Shown here: positions 11,771-19,214 of the stretch, one piece after another | Layout: every line of letters begins with the position of its first letter | Numbering within the stretch: the first letter of the stretch is position 1 | Assembly (NCBI GenBank): GCA_035620375.1 | Contig: DASPGX010000002.1 | Location: 1-21,288, forward strand | Direction of reading: 5' to 3' | Source of the DNA: DASPGX01 sp035620375 | Lineage (GTDB): Bacteria > Patescibacteriota > Minisyncoccia > 2-02-FULL-40-12 > GWA2-44-9 | Length of the DNA: 21,288 nucleotides | Translations under genes and position numbers: made by a program | Notes under the pieces: model-generated | What the model saw: only the letters and a program-made list of their open reading frames with translations | The model's database searches: none | Told to the model about the DNA's origin: nothing

Positions 11771-12691
11771 CTACTCCTTCGCCTTCAGCGCCTTGAATTC
11801 ATCAAGCAGCTCCGTGGCCTGGGGGTCGACGCCCAAGGCCGTGGCGACGTGGAACGCGGTCCACAGCGCCAGCAGGTAATTGTTGAACACCTTCTCCACT
11901 TGGGTGTTCCCGGAGAGCTGAATCGTTTCCACAGTATACCCCTTCCGGGCCAAGATTGCAAGCAGTGCGTCGAAATTCTTCGCGTACCGCTCGTCCTCAT
12001 GCGCGTCGCGGATGAACAGCGGCGTAACCATGTCGCGGTACGGCCCCTCCCAGCCCACGACCTCCGTATGTGCGCCGGACGGGAACCAGTTCACCATCAC
12101 CTGGCGTTTGGTCGTCTCCGAGTAGGCCATCTTCCAGAACCCCGTGAGCTTTCGCCACGGGTACGCGGTATAGATAGCGAGCATCCGGTCGGCAAGGCGT
12201 GCGGCGAGGGCCTCGCCCTGAGGCTCGAGAGCGGCGGGGTCAACTTCGGGAAGCTTGTCGCGCATCCCGAGGGCCGCGAACAACGCCCCGGTCATGTATC
12301 CGGTCGCGGTGCGGGGCGGAATGTTGTCGGCCGGAAGCACAATCAGCGGTGTTCCGTCAGCACGTGCCAGGTCTGCCAAAGCGCCTCCGCCGACGATGGT
12401 AAGCGTGTCCAGCCCCAAATCCCGCGCGGCCTTCCACGAGGAAATGGTTTCCTCCGTGTTCCCCGACCAGGAAGTGCAGACGACGAGGTCGCCGCCGCTG
12501 GCATTCGGCGGGAGGCCGTAATCCCAGTGGACGACGATATCCGGGTTCACTACGGAAAGAATCTCGCCCGGGATGGACGAGCCGCCCATGCCGCATGAAA
12601 TGATGCGCCGGAACGGAGGAACGGAAATGCCTTCCGCCGCCCGCGCACCGCGGTCAATCTGCCGTCCGATGGAGAGAATCGCGTCCCGCAT
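11771..12691 (-). CDS. Bifunctional phosphoglucose/phosphomannose isomerase
   Basis: This SIS-fold enzyme interconverts fructose-6-phosphate with glucose-6-phosphate and mannose-6-phosphate, feeding central metabolism and nucleotide-sugar synthesis. The 306-residue product has the two SIS sugar-phosphate motifs GMGGSSIPGE (about 34-43) and TSWSGNTEETIS (about 73-84). The family's PRTATGYMTGALFAALG segment and a catalytic-region motif WFPSGAHTEVVGWEG (in place of the common NHNE) follow. It is slightly short against ~320-350. With the phosphomannomutase at 2504 it completes a route from fructose-6-phosphate to hexose-1-phosphate. The ATG at 12691 lies about 10 bases after a plausible -10. Confidence 0.88.
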   Translation of the reverse strand: MRDAILSIGRQIDRGARAAEGISVPPFRRIISCGMGGSSIPGEILSVVNPDIVVHWDYGLPPNASGGDLVVCTSWSGNTEETISSWKAARDLGLDTLTIVGGGALADLARADGTPLIVLPADNIPPRTATGYMTGALFAALGMRDKLPEVDPAALEPQGEALAARLADRMLAIYTAYPWRKLTGFWKMAYSETTKRQVMVNWFPSGAHTEVVGWEGPYRDMVTPLFIRDAHEDERYAKNFDALLAILARKGYTVETIQLSGNTQVEKVFNNYLLALWTAFHVATALGVDPQATELLDEFKALKAKE

Positions 12692-12700
12692 TGCAGTTTC

Positions 12701-12728
12701 AGTCTATCAGGTTCCCGCCGGATGTCAG
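12701..12728 (-). promoter_or_regulatory. Possible promoter for the isomerase gene
   Basis: CTGACA (12728-12723), a 16-base spacer and TAGACT (12706-12701) on the minus strand. This is near consensus but with a short spacer. Confidence 0.4.
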
Positions 12729-12737
12729 GCCCCGACG

Positions 12738-14531
12738 TTACTCGCCGGAGCTGCTGAAGATCCGCTTTGTTTCCAGATACCAGCGTGCGGCGTTCGTAAA
12801 CCGTTCCGAGGGTAGGGAAATCGCGGTCGTGGCGAAGCCTTGGACGTCGCGCGAGCGGCCGTACAGATAGTACGGACTGTGCAGGAACACCGCCGGAATA
12901 TCGCCGATGAGCACGCGCTGGAATTCATCATACTTCGCCGCGCGCTCCAGTGCGTTCGTGGTCTGGCGGGCTTCCTCAAGCAGGCGGTCGGCCGTGGTGT
13001 TGGAGTACAACGACAGGTTGCCGCCCGGAGAACGGAACTGCGTGGAGTGCCACAAGGTGTACGGGTCGGGGTCAAACATCAGCACCTGACCGAACAGGAG
13101 AACCTCATACGCGCGTGGCGCGATGACGTCGCGGTTCAGCTGGTTCACGGGCAGTTCTTCAACCGAGACTTCGGCGCCGATTTGCCGCCACTGCTCGGCG
13201 ATGAGATTCGCCGTCAGCGACAGTTCGCTCCACGTGGATGTGGAGATGGTCAATGTAAGCCGTTCGCCGCGACGGACCCGGATGCCGTCTTCGCCGGCGA
13301 CCCAGCCGCCCTGTTCCAGAATCTGGTTCGCAAGTACCGGGTCGTAATCGTACGACGGCACGTGCGGATTGATGTCCAGCACCCCGCCCAGCATGGGGGA
13401 GTCCACCAGAAAGGCATTGCCGCCGAGAACTTCGTTGATGACCTCGACGCGGTTCGTTGCATGCGCCAGCGCCAGACGTACGTTCTTTTCCTCCAACGGC
13501 GGACTCTGGCTCTGGTTCAGGAACAGCGCGAAGTACCGCGGCATTTTCAGCTGTTCCAGCACGAGCCGTCTGCCGAATTTCAGCTTTTCCGCACCCAGTG
13601 CGGAGACGAAGCCGATGGAATCGATGTCATTGTTGTTGAACGCCTCCACCAGCGCAGCTTCCGTCTCGTAGAACCGGAAGATGATGCCGTCCAGATACGG
13701 CCTGCCGCCGTGGTATTCCTTATGGGCCGAAAGTTCGTACGCAAGCAGACGCCCTTCCTTGTCCTTGCGGAGCTCGGCGAACTCAAACGGTCCCGAGCCT
13801 ACCGGCTTGAGATTCAGCTCCGACAGCGGGAAATTGATGGGCCGGACGTCCTGCCAGAGATGCCGCGGCAGGATGCCCATCGTCAGGTTATTCAAAAATT
13901 GCGGATATTTCGCCTTGAGCCTGAACGCGACGACGAAGTCGCTGACCTTTTCCGCCGTCACCCCGCCCCAGTTGCCCTGCAGGGCGCTGGCGAAATCCGG
14001 ATTCTGAACGGTTTGGACGGTGAATACGATGTCGTCCGCGGTGACGGGCCGGCCGTCGTGCCAGTGCGCGTCTTCGCGCAGCTGGATGGTGTACGTGAGT
14101 CCGTCGCTGGTGATTTCCGGGTGTGACTTGGCCAGGTCGGGCACGAGTTTTCCTTCGCCGTTATAGCGCATCAGTCCGGAGTAGATGAGCGACGCCAGGT
14201 CGCGGTCGGTGTCCGTTCCTGTCGCCAGCAGCGGATTGACGCGGCGGGGCTCGCCAAGCACGCCCTCGGTGATGGTTCCCCCGTACGCCGGAACCGGCAC
14301 GGTGTAATGGAAATACGACGCGATGGGAATTGCGATGAGCGAGCCGATGACGACGAGGATGAGCGCCAGAACGGCGTAGCGTTCACGGAACGAAAGCACC
14401 TTGGGCAACAGGCGCAAACGGCTCCGGAACGAGAGCCGCCTGACCAGCGAATCCTTCAGCGTTTCACGGCCCTCGGCGAGCCGGTCGGTCTGAACACCGA
14501 AGAAGTCGTCTAATTGTCGTTCCGATGCCAT
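12738..14531 (-). CDS. Membrane-anchored oligopeptide-binding protein (SBP family 5)
   Basis: This family binds peptides or similar ligands for ABC import (DppA/OppA type). The 597-residue product has an unusual cytoplasmic N-terminus of about 50 charged residues, then one membrane helix (YAVLALILVVIGSLIAIPIA, about 52-71). The full extracytoplasmic binding protein follows: GGTITEGVLGEPRRVNPLL, the family-5 signature region SDGLTYTIQLREDAHWHDG with PVTADDIVF, and the C-terminal lobe with DPDPYTLWHS. It is an orphan: no permease or ATPase gene lies nearby. It sits in a run secG, this gene, isomerase, tRNA-Leu. Without a lipobox it is tethered by the helix, so it could act as a sensor or scavenger. 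Confidence 0.9.
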   Translation of the reverse strand: MASERQLDDFFGVQTDRLAEGRETLKDSLVRRLSFRSRLRLLPKVLSFRERYAVLALILVVIGSLIAIPIASYFHYTVPVPAYGGTITEGVLGEPRRVNPLLATGTDTDRDLASLIYSGLMRYNGEGKLVPDLAKSHPEITSDGLTYTIQLREDAHWHDGRPVTADDIVFTVQTVQNPDFASALQGNWGGVTAEKVSDFVVAFRLKAKYPQFLNNLTMGILPRHLWQDVRPINFPLSELNLKPVGSGPFEFAELRKDKEGRLLAYELSAHKEYHGGRPYLDGIIFRFYETEAALVEAFNNNDIDSIGFVSALGAEKLKFGRRLVLEQLKMPRYFALFLNQSQSPPLEEKNVRLALAHATNRVEVINEVLGGNAFLVDSPMLGGVLDINPHVPSYDYDPVLANQILEQGGWVAGEDGIRVRRGERLTLTISTSTWSELSLTANLIAEQWRQIGAEVSVEELPVNQLNRDVIAPRAYEVLLFGQVLMFDPDPYTLWHSTQFRSPGGNLSLYSNTTADRLLEEARQTTNALERAAKYDEFQRVLIGDIPAVFLHSPYYLYGRSRDVQGFATTAISLPSERFTNAARWYLETKRIFSSSGE

Positions 14532-14573
14532 GAGGGGATAGAATCGGGGCCTGTGTTCCGCGGCCTGCAGTTC

Positions 14574-14801
14574 TTAGGAGGCGAGAACCAGCCGGGCGAC
14601 GGAAGCGCCCACAAAGACCGCCGCGACGACGATGCTGGTTACAAAGACGATGCGTTCCACGCCGCGCTTCGTGCTGTATTCCATCGAGGACCCGCCGAAT
14701 GCGGACCCCAGGCCCTGACCGCGCTGCTGCATCAGGATAGTGATGATAAGCAGGACCGCGGATGCGAGCTGTATGTAGGTGAGAATAGTGATGATGTCCA
14801 T
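14574..14801 (-). CDS. secG: Protein translocase subunit SecG
   Basis: SecG is the small accessory subunit of the SecYEG channel. The 75-residue product has two membrane helices (about 8-24 and 51-72) flanking the family signature LMQQRGQGLGSAFGGSS (about 23-39), and the length is typical. The ATG at 14801 directly follows a heptamer-type repeat that replaces any SD. It is 30 bp downstream of the holin-family gene and 42 bp upstream of the peptide-binding protein gene, so the three probably share a transcript. Confidence 0.95.
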   Translation of the reverse strand: MDIITILTYIQLASAVLLIITILMQQRGQGLGSAFGGSSMEYSTKRGVERIVFVTSIVVAAVFVGASVARLVLAS

Positions 14802-14831
14802 GGGAGAAAGTAAGAAGTAAGAATGGCGAAG
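14802..14831 (-). repeat. Heptamer-type spacer repeat, copy 2 (before secG)
   Basis: On the coding strand TTCGCCA is followed by two TTCTTAC units and a pyrimidine-rich end at the secG ATG. The 17-mer at 14814-14830 is identical to 807-823 before ssb. Confidence 0.75.
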
Positions 14832-15170
14832 TTATGTGAGCCAGTTCAGGACTGTATTGATGACGGAGACGACCAGAGTCGCCCATATCAGCGGTACAAT
14901 GCCGCCGATAAGAACGGACGGCACTATAACCGTGAGCGCCCACAAAAGCAAGCCGTTGATGACCAGAGAGAACAGGCCCAACGTCGCCAGCATCAGCGGG
15001 AACGCCAGAACCTTCAGCACGGGCCTGGCGATGCCGTTCAGAAGAGCCAGGACCAGCCCGGCGACCGCAAGGGTCTCATAGCCGCCGGAAATGCTTACTC
15101 CGGGGACGTACCAGGCCGCAACCCAGAGGGCCAGGCCGTTGATGAGAACCGCGAAAAAGAGCTTCCTCAT
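14832..15170 (-). CDS. Phage holin family 4 / DUF360-like membrane protein
   Basis: The product is a small integral membrane protein with four predicted helices. It has the family layout: MRKLFFAVLINGLALWVAAWYVPGV, then LAVAGLVLALLNGIARPVLKVLAFPL, and LGLFSLVINGLLLWALTVIVP. Family function is unsettled despite the holin name. I choose the ATG at 15170 (112 residues) over a GTG at 15188, because the GTG lies before the predicted transcription start. The -10 TACTAT ends eight bases before the ATG, so the mRNA should be essentially leaderless. It is first in a run with secG and the peptide-binding protein. Confidence 0.85.
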   Translation of the reverse strand: MRKLFFAVLINGLALWVAAWYVPGVSISGGYETLAVAGLVLALLNGIARPVLKVLAFPLMLATLGLFSLVINGLLLWALTVIVPSVLIGGIVPLIWATLVVSVINTVLNWLT

Positions 15171-15178
15171 GAGGCCCG

Positions 15179-15207
15179 ATAGTAGCACGTTCAGGCCACG
15201 GAATCAA
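15179..15207 (-). promoter_or_regulatory. Promoter for the holin-family gene and secG
   Basis: TTGATT (15207-15202), a 17-base spacer and TACTAT (15184-15179) on the minus strand. The -35 contains the stop codon of the relic uvrC tail. Confidence 0.7.
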
Positions 15208-15254
15208 CGCGTAAGCAGGTCCCTCCGGTGGCGTTTTCGGTACTGGGCGATGAC
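15204..15254 (-). pseudogene. Relic second copy of the uvrC 3' end
   Basis: On the minus strand this stretch reads VIAQYRKRHRRDLLTR then TGA, in a different frame from uvrC and with no start. It parallels the live uvrC sequence VVAQYRKRHRKHQLA at 15320-15352. Of eight base differences in 33, five are synonymous third-position changes, one codon is Val to Ile and one Lys to Arg. It therefore looks like the tail of a homologous uvrC left behind by recombination or insertion. Confidence 0.7.
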
Positions 15255-15309
15255 CCCTCACCAACCTATTCCGCCGACCGCCGGCGGAGGGGGCGGGATT
15301 GGTGAGGGG
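15254..15309. repeat. Palindromic element at the uvrC 3' end
   Basis: Perfect 11-bp outer arms CCCCTCACCAA/TTGGTGAGGGG (15254-15264/15299-15309) enclose TCCGCCG/CGGCGGA (15270-15276/15282-15288). It lies exactly between the two uvrC tails. The element supplies the last ~14 codons and the stop of the present uvrC, so it was inserted in a coding context in the manner of Rickettsia-type palindromic elements. Confidence 0.7.
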
Positions 15310-16594
15310 CAAGCTGGTGCTTCCGGTGACGCTTCCGATATTGGGCAACGACAAACCTATGTGCCTCTGAGTCCACGTGTCCGAGGAGATTCCGCGCGGC
15401 GGCGGGGAGGTCCTTGAGCGTCCGGACGCGCGAATCGCCTGAAAACAACACATAGGCGCCCCTGTGCTTGTCATCCTTGGCGAACGCGATGACGGGAATG
15501 TCCAGGTCCGCGGAATCCAAAACCTTCAGCGCCGCGTTCATCTGCGCCTTGGCGCCGTCCACGAGGATGAGGTCGGGAAGCGGCCATTCGTCGTGCGCCA
15601 GGCGGCGGGTGAGGATTTCGCGGATGGCGGCGACGTCGCCCGCCTCCGGAGTGCGGATGTTGAACAGGCGGTATTCGGAGTTGTCGGCGCGGCCGTCCGT
15701 GAATACGACCACCGCGCCGGCGGGATGCGCGCCCTGGATATGGGCCGCGTCATAGCCTTCAATGCGCTGCGGCGCACGGACAAGCGCGAACTCCTCGGCA
15801 AGCTGTTCCGGTGCGCCCGCGTGCCGTGCGGCAAGACGCCGGCGGGAGGCGACCAGCCGGGCGTTCGTGAAGACGCGCCGTAGCCGGTCGGCCTGTATCT
15901 GCAGGTCGCGCGCGGCCTCCAGGTCTCGGCGGTCCGCCGCCTTTTTCATCCTGCGCTCCAGGCGTCGTATGAGCACGTCCCGCTTGCCGGTCAGGATGTC
16001 GCGGACCGCGCGAACGTACCGCGCGTACTCCCGCTTCTGTGCGGCAGTCGCCTTCGCCCGCAGGCAGCAGTATCCGCTACAGACGCCGATGTGCGCGTTC
16101 AGGCACCGGACGTGGTGCTTCTGCGCGCAGGAACAGTAGGGGAACATGCGGCGCAGGACCTTGAGCGTGGTTTTGAGGGCGCCGCCGTCGGTGAACGGGC
16201 CGAGGAATTCCCGGACCGGCTTTTTCAGCCTCGCACTGCGCACCTGATGCGTCGGAATGAACTGCGGGAATTCTTCATCGGTCACCGCGACGAGAAAGTA
16301 TGACTTGTCGTCCCGCAGGTCGATGTTGTATTTGGGCCGGCGGCGCTTGATGAGCTGCGATTCAAGGATGAGCGCCTCAATGTCCGTTTCCGTCATCTGC
16401 CAGTCCAGACGCGCGGCTTCCCGTGTCATGGCGGCGATGCGCGCATCCGCAGCCTTCAGATAACTCGAAAGCCGCGAACGCAGGTCGTTCGCCTTGCCGA
16501 TATACAGCGCCGTTCCGTCCTTGGCGCGCCAGGTGTAGACACCCGGCGATTTCGGGGCGGCAGCGGACGCGGCTTTGATGTCCGGGGCATCCAT
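15266..16594 (-). CDS. uvrC: UvrABC system protein C (short form)
   Basis: UvrC makes both incisions in nucleotide-excision repair. From the ATG at 16594 the product has 442 residues, against ~600 for classical UvrC. It contains the GIY-YIG nuclease (GVY at 18-20, YIG at 31-33), the Cys cluster (CSC, RCLNAHIGVC, GYC), and the UVR/UvrB-binding helix RMKKAADRRDLEAARDLQ. The RNase H-like nuclease follows (GYDAAHIQG, ILVDGAKAQMNAAL, SEAHRF). The helix-hairpin-helix tail is absent. The last residues (APHQSRPLRRRSAE) are encoded by the palindrome at 15254-15309. The upstream TTG (16612) is rejected because it overlaps the -10 region; the ATG fits the promoter nine bases away. Confidence 0.92.
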   Translation of the reverse strand: MDAPDIKAASAAAPKSPGVYTWRAKDGTALYIGKANDLRSRLSSYLKAADARIAAMTREAARLDWQMTETDIEALILESQLIKRRRPKYNIDLRDDKSYFLVAVTDEEFPQFIPTHQVRSARLKKPVREFLGPFTDGGALKTTLKVLRRMFPYCSCAQKHHVRCLNAHIGVCSGYCCLRAKATAAQKREYARYVRAVRDILTGKRDVLIRRLERRMKKAADRRDLEAARDLQIQADRLRRVFTNARLVASRRRLAARHAGAPEQLAEEFALVRAPQRIEGYDAAHIQGAHPAGAVVVFTDGRADNSEYRLFNIRTPEAGDVAAIREILTRRLAHDEWPLPDLILVDGAKAQMNAALKVLDSADLDIPVIAFAKDDKHRGAYVLFSGDSRVRTLKDLPAAARNLLGHVDSEAHRFVVAQYRKRHRKHQLAPHQSRPLRRRSAE

Positions 16595-16603
16595 AAGCTC
16601 CAT

Positions 16604-16632
16604 ATTATACAAGAAAAACGGGACCTATTCAA
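16604..16632 (-). promoter_or_regulatory. Promoter of uvrC
   Basis: TTGAAT (16632-16627), a 17-base spacer and perfect TATAAT (16609-16604) on the minus strand. The expected start point lies a few bases before the ATG at 16594, so the leader is very short. Confidence 0.8.
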
Positions 16633-16668
16633 TATTCCGTCCGCCGCGGTACCCGCTATGCTGGCGGC

Positions 16669-17634
16669 ATGCCGAAGAGTCATGATGACCGGATACTCGC
16701 CGTTCTCGCGTTCGGGGAAGCGATGGGAACGCCGATGACCGCCCAACAGGTGTGGCAGAGAATGCCGCCCGGTCCCGGCGCGGTTTCGCTCGCGGAGACG
16801 TTGGACGTTCTTGCGCGCCTGTCTGCGCACGGCACGGTGCGGGCCGTGGACGGGTGGTATGCGCCTGCGGGAACGCCGTCCGACGCGTTTATTGCCCGCC
16901 TGGACCGGCTCAATATGCGGGCGGATAAGTTCCGCAGGATGCTCCGCAAGGCGTTCTGGCTCCAGGGCGTGCCGTTTGTGCGCGCACTGGCGGCGTCCGG
17001 TTCGATGTCCGCCGGTACGACGGGCGCGGACAGCGACTGGGACATGTTCGTCATCGCGCGTGCGGGCCGCCTGTATACCGCGCGGTTCTTCCTTGTCGCG
17101 GCCGCATGGTGCGTGGGTTCGCTGCGCACCAAGCGCGACCGCATCGCTCCGGATAAGTTCTGCTTCAACCACTATGTCACCGACCGCGGACTCGTCATCC
17201 GCCACCGGTCGCGCTACGTCGCGCATGCGCTGGCGTCACTCATTCCCGTGCACGATCCCGGAGGATACGTTGACCGCCTACGGCAGGCGAACGGATGGGT
17301 CGCCGAATACATCGCCCGCTGGCCGGTTCCTTCCGCCGTGACCGTTCGCCGGACGGTACGGCGTTCCCGGATTCTCGGTGCGCTTCGGTACGTCGCGGAA
17401 CTCGTGCTCCGGACGCCTTTGGGAGGTCTTCTGGAGCGTGTTCTGCGGTCGTGGCAGCAGGGCAGGATTCACCGTGAACCGGTGACGCATGCACGGGGAG
17501 GACGGGTCGTCGCCGACGGTCAGGAGCTGGAATTTCACCCGCACTCGGCGGAGCGCGCGGTCGTTGCCCGCTATAATGCCCGCATGGCGGCGCTGGGGAT
17601 GCCGGTACAGGAACGCGACTCGGGTTTACGGTGA
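16669..17634 (+). CDS. Nucleotidyltransferase-fold protein
   Basis: The 321-residue product carries the polymerase-beta-type nucleotidyltransferase motif: GS at 111-112 followed by DSDWD (121-125) in LAASGSMSAGTTGADSDWDMFVIA. It could transfer NMP to a small molecule, protein or RNA. The substrate is unknown. The first ~70 residues look like a winged-helix domain (MTAQQVWQRMP ... LDVLARLSAHGTVRAVDGWYAP). After the motif come basic and hydrophobic stretches (ARFFLVAAAWCVGSLR, SRILGALRYVAELVL) that might touch the membrane. The ATG at 16669 is nine bases after a possible TATGCT -10; there is no SD. It is divergent from uvrC. Antitoxin-type MNT proteins are much shorter, so that role is unlikely. 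Confidence 0.75.
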   Translation: MPKSHDDRILAVLAFGEAMGTPMTAQQVWQRMPPGPGAVSLAETLDVLARLSAHGTVRAVDGWYAPAGTPSDAFIARLDRLNMRADKFRRMLRKAFWLQGVPFVRALAASGSMSAGTTGADSDWDMFVIARAGRLYTARFFLVAAAWCVGSLRTKRDRIAPDKFCFNHYVTDRGLVIRHRSRYVAHALASLIPVHDPGGYVDRLRQANGWVAEYIARWPVPSAVTVRRTVRRSRILGALRYVAELVLRTPLGGLLERVLRSWQQGRIHREPVTHARGGRVVADGQELEFHPHSAERAVVARYNARMAALGMPVQERDSGLR

Positions 17635-17643
17635 CATCATCGA

Positions 17644-17680
17644 ACCGCATGCGGTGAGAACACCGGACCGCCTGCGGTGA
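17644..17680. promoter_or_regulatory. Two tandem palindromic sites upstream of the -35 (operator candidates)
   Basis: ACCGCATGCGGTGA (17644-17657) and ACCGCCTGCGGTGA (17667-17680) differ by one base. The first contains a perfect 12-bp palindrome. They are offset by 23 bp, near two helical turns, and the second abuts TTGACA. This is the layout of a dimeric regulator binding cooperatively upstream of polymerase. Confidence 0.6.
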
Positions 17681-17709
17681 TTGACAGTACGCTATTTGAA
17701 GCGTACTAA
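17681..17709 (+). promoter_or_regulatory. Promoter of the metallopeptidase-lipoprotein operon
   Basis: TTGACA (17681-17686), a 17-base spacer and TACTAA (17704-17709). An inverted repeat AGTACGC/GCGTACT (17686-17692/17701-17707) spans the spacer and -10 and could be a repressor site. The leader after it holds a small hairpin (17723-17742) before a weak GAGAGGA. Confidence 0.65.
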
Positions 17710-17762
17710 TTACCCATTCACCGGCCTTTCACAAGTGAGGCCAAGCAAGAGAGGACGAGTCG

Positions 17763-19214
17763 ATGAGAGCAAAGGGTTCCTTCTTCGCTGTGCTGGCGGT
17801 ACTGCCGGCTCTGCTTGCGGTACCGTCGTTCTCTGCGGCACAAACGGTACCGCACTACTTTCCCGACGGCATCGAGCGGCTCTCCGAGCCCGCCCGGCAG
17901 TGGGAAGCGTATCTGCGGTACATGAACGCGACGGACATCTGTCGCGGCACGCTGGGCGCCGACGCCACGTTCCCGCGGGATTTCTCGCGGGCGATCACCG
18001 TGGAACGGGTCTACGAAGGCAAGAAGGTCACCTTCTACTTCGAGCCCTGGGTCCGCACGGGCGACAAAATCGTGTTCTACGATTTTTGCGGCCAGCGGAC
18101 CGTCACGGAGGCCGAGTTCCAGGTCGTCGTGGACGACCTGGTGAGCCAGTTCGAGAAGGCGGTGCAGATGGGAGCGGAATACTACCGTGAGCTGGAAAAG
18201 CTCGCGGTCCGCGCCCGGGCAAAGCGCATCGGCATGAGCGAGGGCGACCTGCGGGCACGGCTGGACCAGCCGGTGCCTGACGCCCCGAACGTGACCTACC
18301 GCGAGCTGCAGCAGCTGCCGCGTCCGATGACCAAGGCGGACTTCGTTCCGCGCGAGGTGCACTTCGGCTACACGCCGTATTTCGGCGTCGCGTGGCTGAA
18401 CACGGGCGTCCTGTGGGTCACCCCGCAGTCGCGCATCGTGGACTACCTCTACGGTCATCCGTCCGTGCTCCTGCACGAGATGACGCACGCGAACGCCAAT
18501 CTCCAGAGTTATCCGCTTTCCAACGGCATCGACGTGGAGCTCATCGCGAGCATTCCGGAGATGCTGCTGGACGAGGACCACATCTCCCTGATGTACCACG
18601 GGTACCTGGCGGATGTGCGCGACATGGTCAACGTGTACTTCGGTTTCGACTTCGCCCAGGTCCGCCGGGAGGTGGTCGTCTTCGACCACGTCCGCAACCT
18701 GCGCATCGACACCGCCAAGTTCAACGAGCACGTGGGCAAACTCATCGAGGTCCGGCGGGAACTCCGCAAGGCGTTCCTGAAGACGCTGGAGGAGTTTTAC
18801 TCCGACCAGGTGTTCTGGACGAGTTTCAACGAGAAGATGCAGGACACCCGCGCGGTGTTCCGTGTCATGATGGCGTTCGCCTACGACCCGACCATCGCCG
18901 GCGGCCATGCGGAGACGATGAAGTTCCTGCAGCGGAACCACCGGAAAATCATGCAGATGGCCAACGAGGCCTACCGGAAGAGCGGCGGGGAGAGCGGCAG
19001 CGGCGAAAGCCGCCGCGGGCCCTCGCAGGCATCACTGGACCTGCTGGAGCAGATGTCCGGCATGAGCCGGGACGACATGCTCAGGCTGGCCAGGAAGTAC
19101 CGCATCACGGAAGACGACGTCCGGGACAAGAGCTTCCCGGAGCTCGTGGACCTGTACATGAGAATCATGGAGATGGAAGCCGGAAGGACCGGCGCGCCTG
19201 GGAGGGTGCAATGA
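17763..19214 (+). CDS. Secreted zinc-metallopeptidase-like protein
   Basis: The 483-residue product starts with a signal peptide (MRAKGSFFAVLAVLPALLAV, cleavage after SAA near residue 26). It contains a HExxH zinc motif, HEMTH at 238-242, with candidate third ligands Glu259 (DVELIAS) or Glu266 downstream, as in gluzincin-type peptidases. An N-terminal domain with two Cys (60 and 109) precedes it. A long helical C-terminal region (residues 290-480) includes a Gly/Ser-rich linker at about 400-415. No specific peptidase family is recognised. It overlaps the next gene by four bases (ATGA), so the lipoprotein is translationally coupled and probably acts with it at the cell surface. Confidence 0.8.
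   Translation: MRAKGSFFAVLAVLPALLAVPSFSAAQTVPHYFPDGIERLSEPARQWEAYLRYMNATDICRGTLGADATFPRDFSRAITVERVYEGKKVTFYFEPWVRTGDKIVFYDFCGQRTVTEAEFQVVVDDLVSQFEKAVQMGAEYYRELEKLAVRARAKRIGMSEGDLRARLDQPVPDAPNVTYRELQQLPRPMTKADFVPREVHFGYTPYFGVAWLNTGVLWVTPQSRIVDYLYGHPSVLLHEMTHANANLQSYPLSNGIDVELIASIPEMLLDEDHISLMYHGYLADVRDMVNVYFGFDFAQVRREVVVFDHVRNLRIDTAKFNEHVGKLIEVRRELRKAFLKTLEEFYSDQVFWTSFNEKMQDTRAVFRVMMAFAYDPTIAGGHAETMKFLQRNHRKIMQMANEAYRKSGGESGSGESRRGPSQASLDLLEQMSGMSRDDMLRLARKYRITEDDVRDKSFPELVDLYMRIMEMEAGRTGAPGRVQ

Noticed and set aside
12840..14126. 428-codon plus-strand open frame
   Set aside because: It is antisense to the clearly recognisable peptide-binding protein; the frame stays open because of high GC and has no start signal or protein-like composition.
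17718..18941. 407-codon minus-strand open frame
   Set aside because: It is antisense to the metallopeptidase gene, rich in His/Val/Arg in the way of GC-rich shadow frames, with no promoter.
18392..19210. N-terminal extension of the lipoprotein frame
   Set aside because: The part before the ATG at 19211 is a shadow of the peptidase gene; the lipoprotein signal and SD fix the start at 19211.
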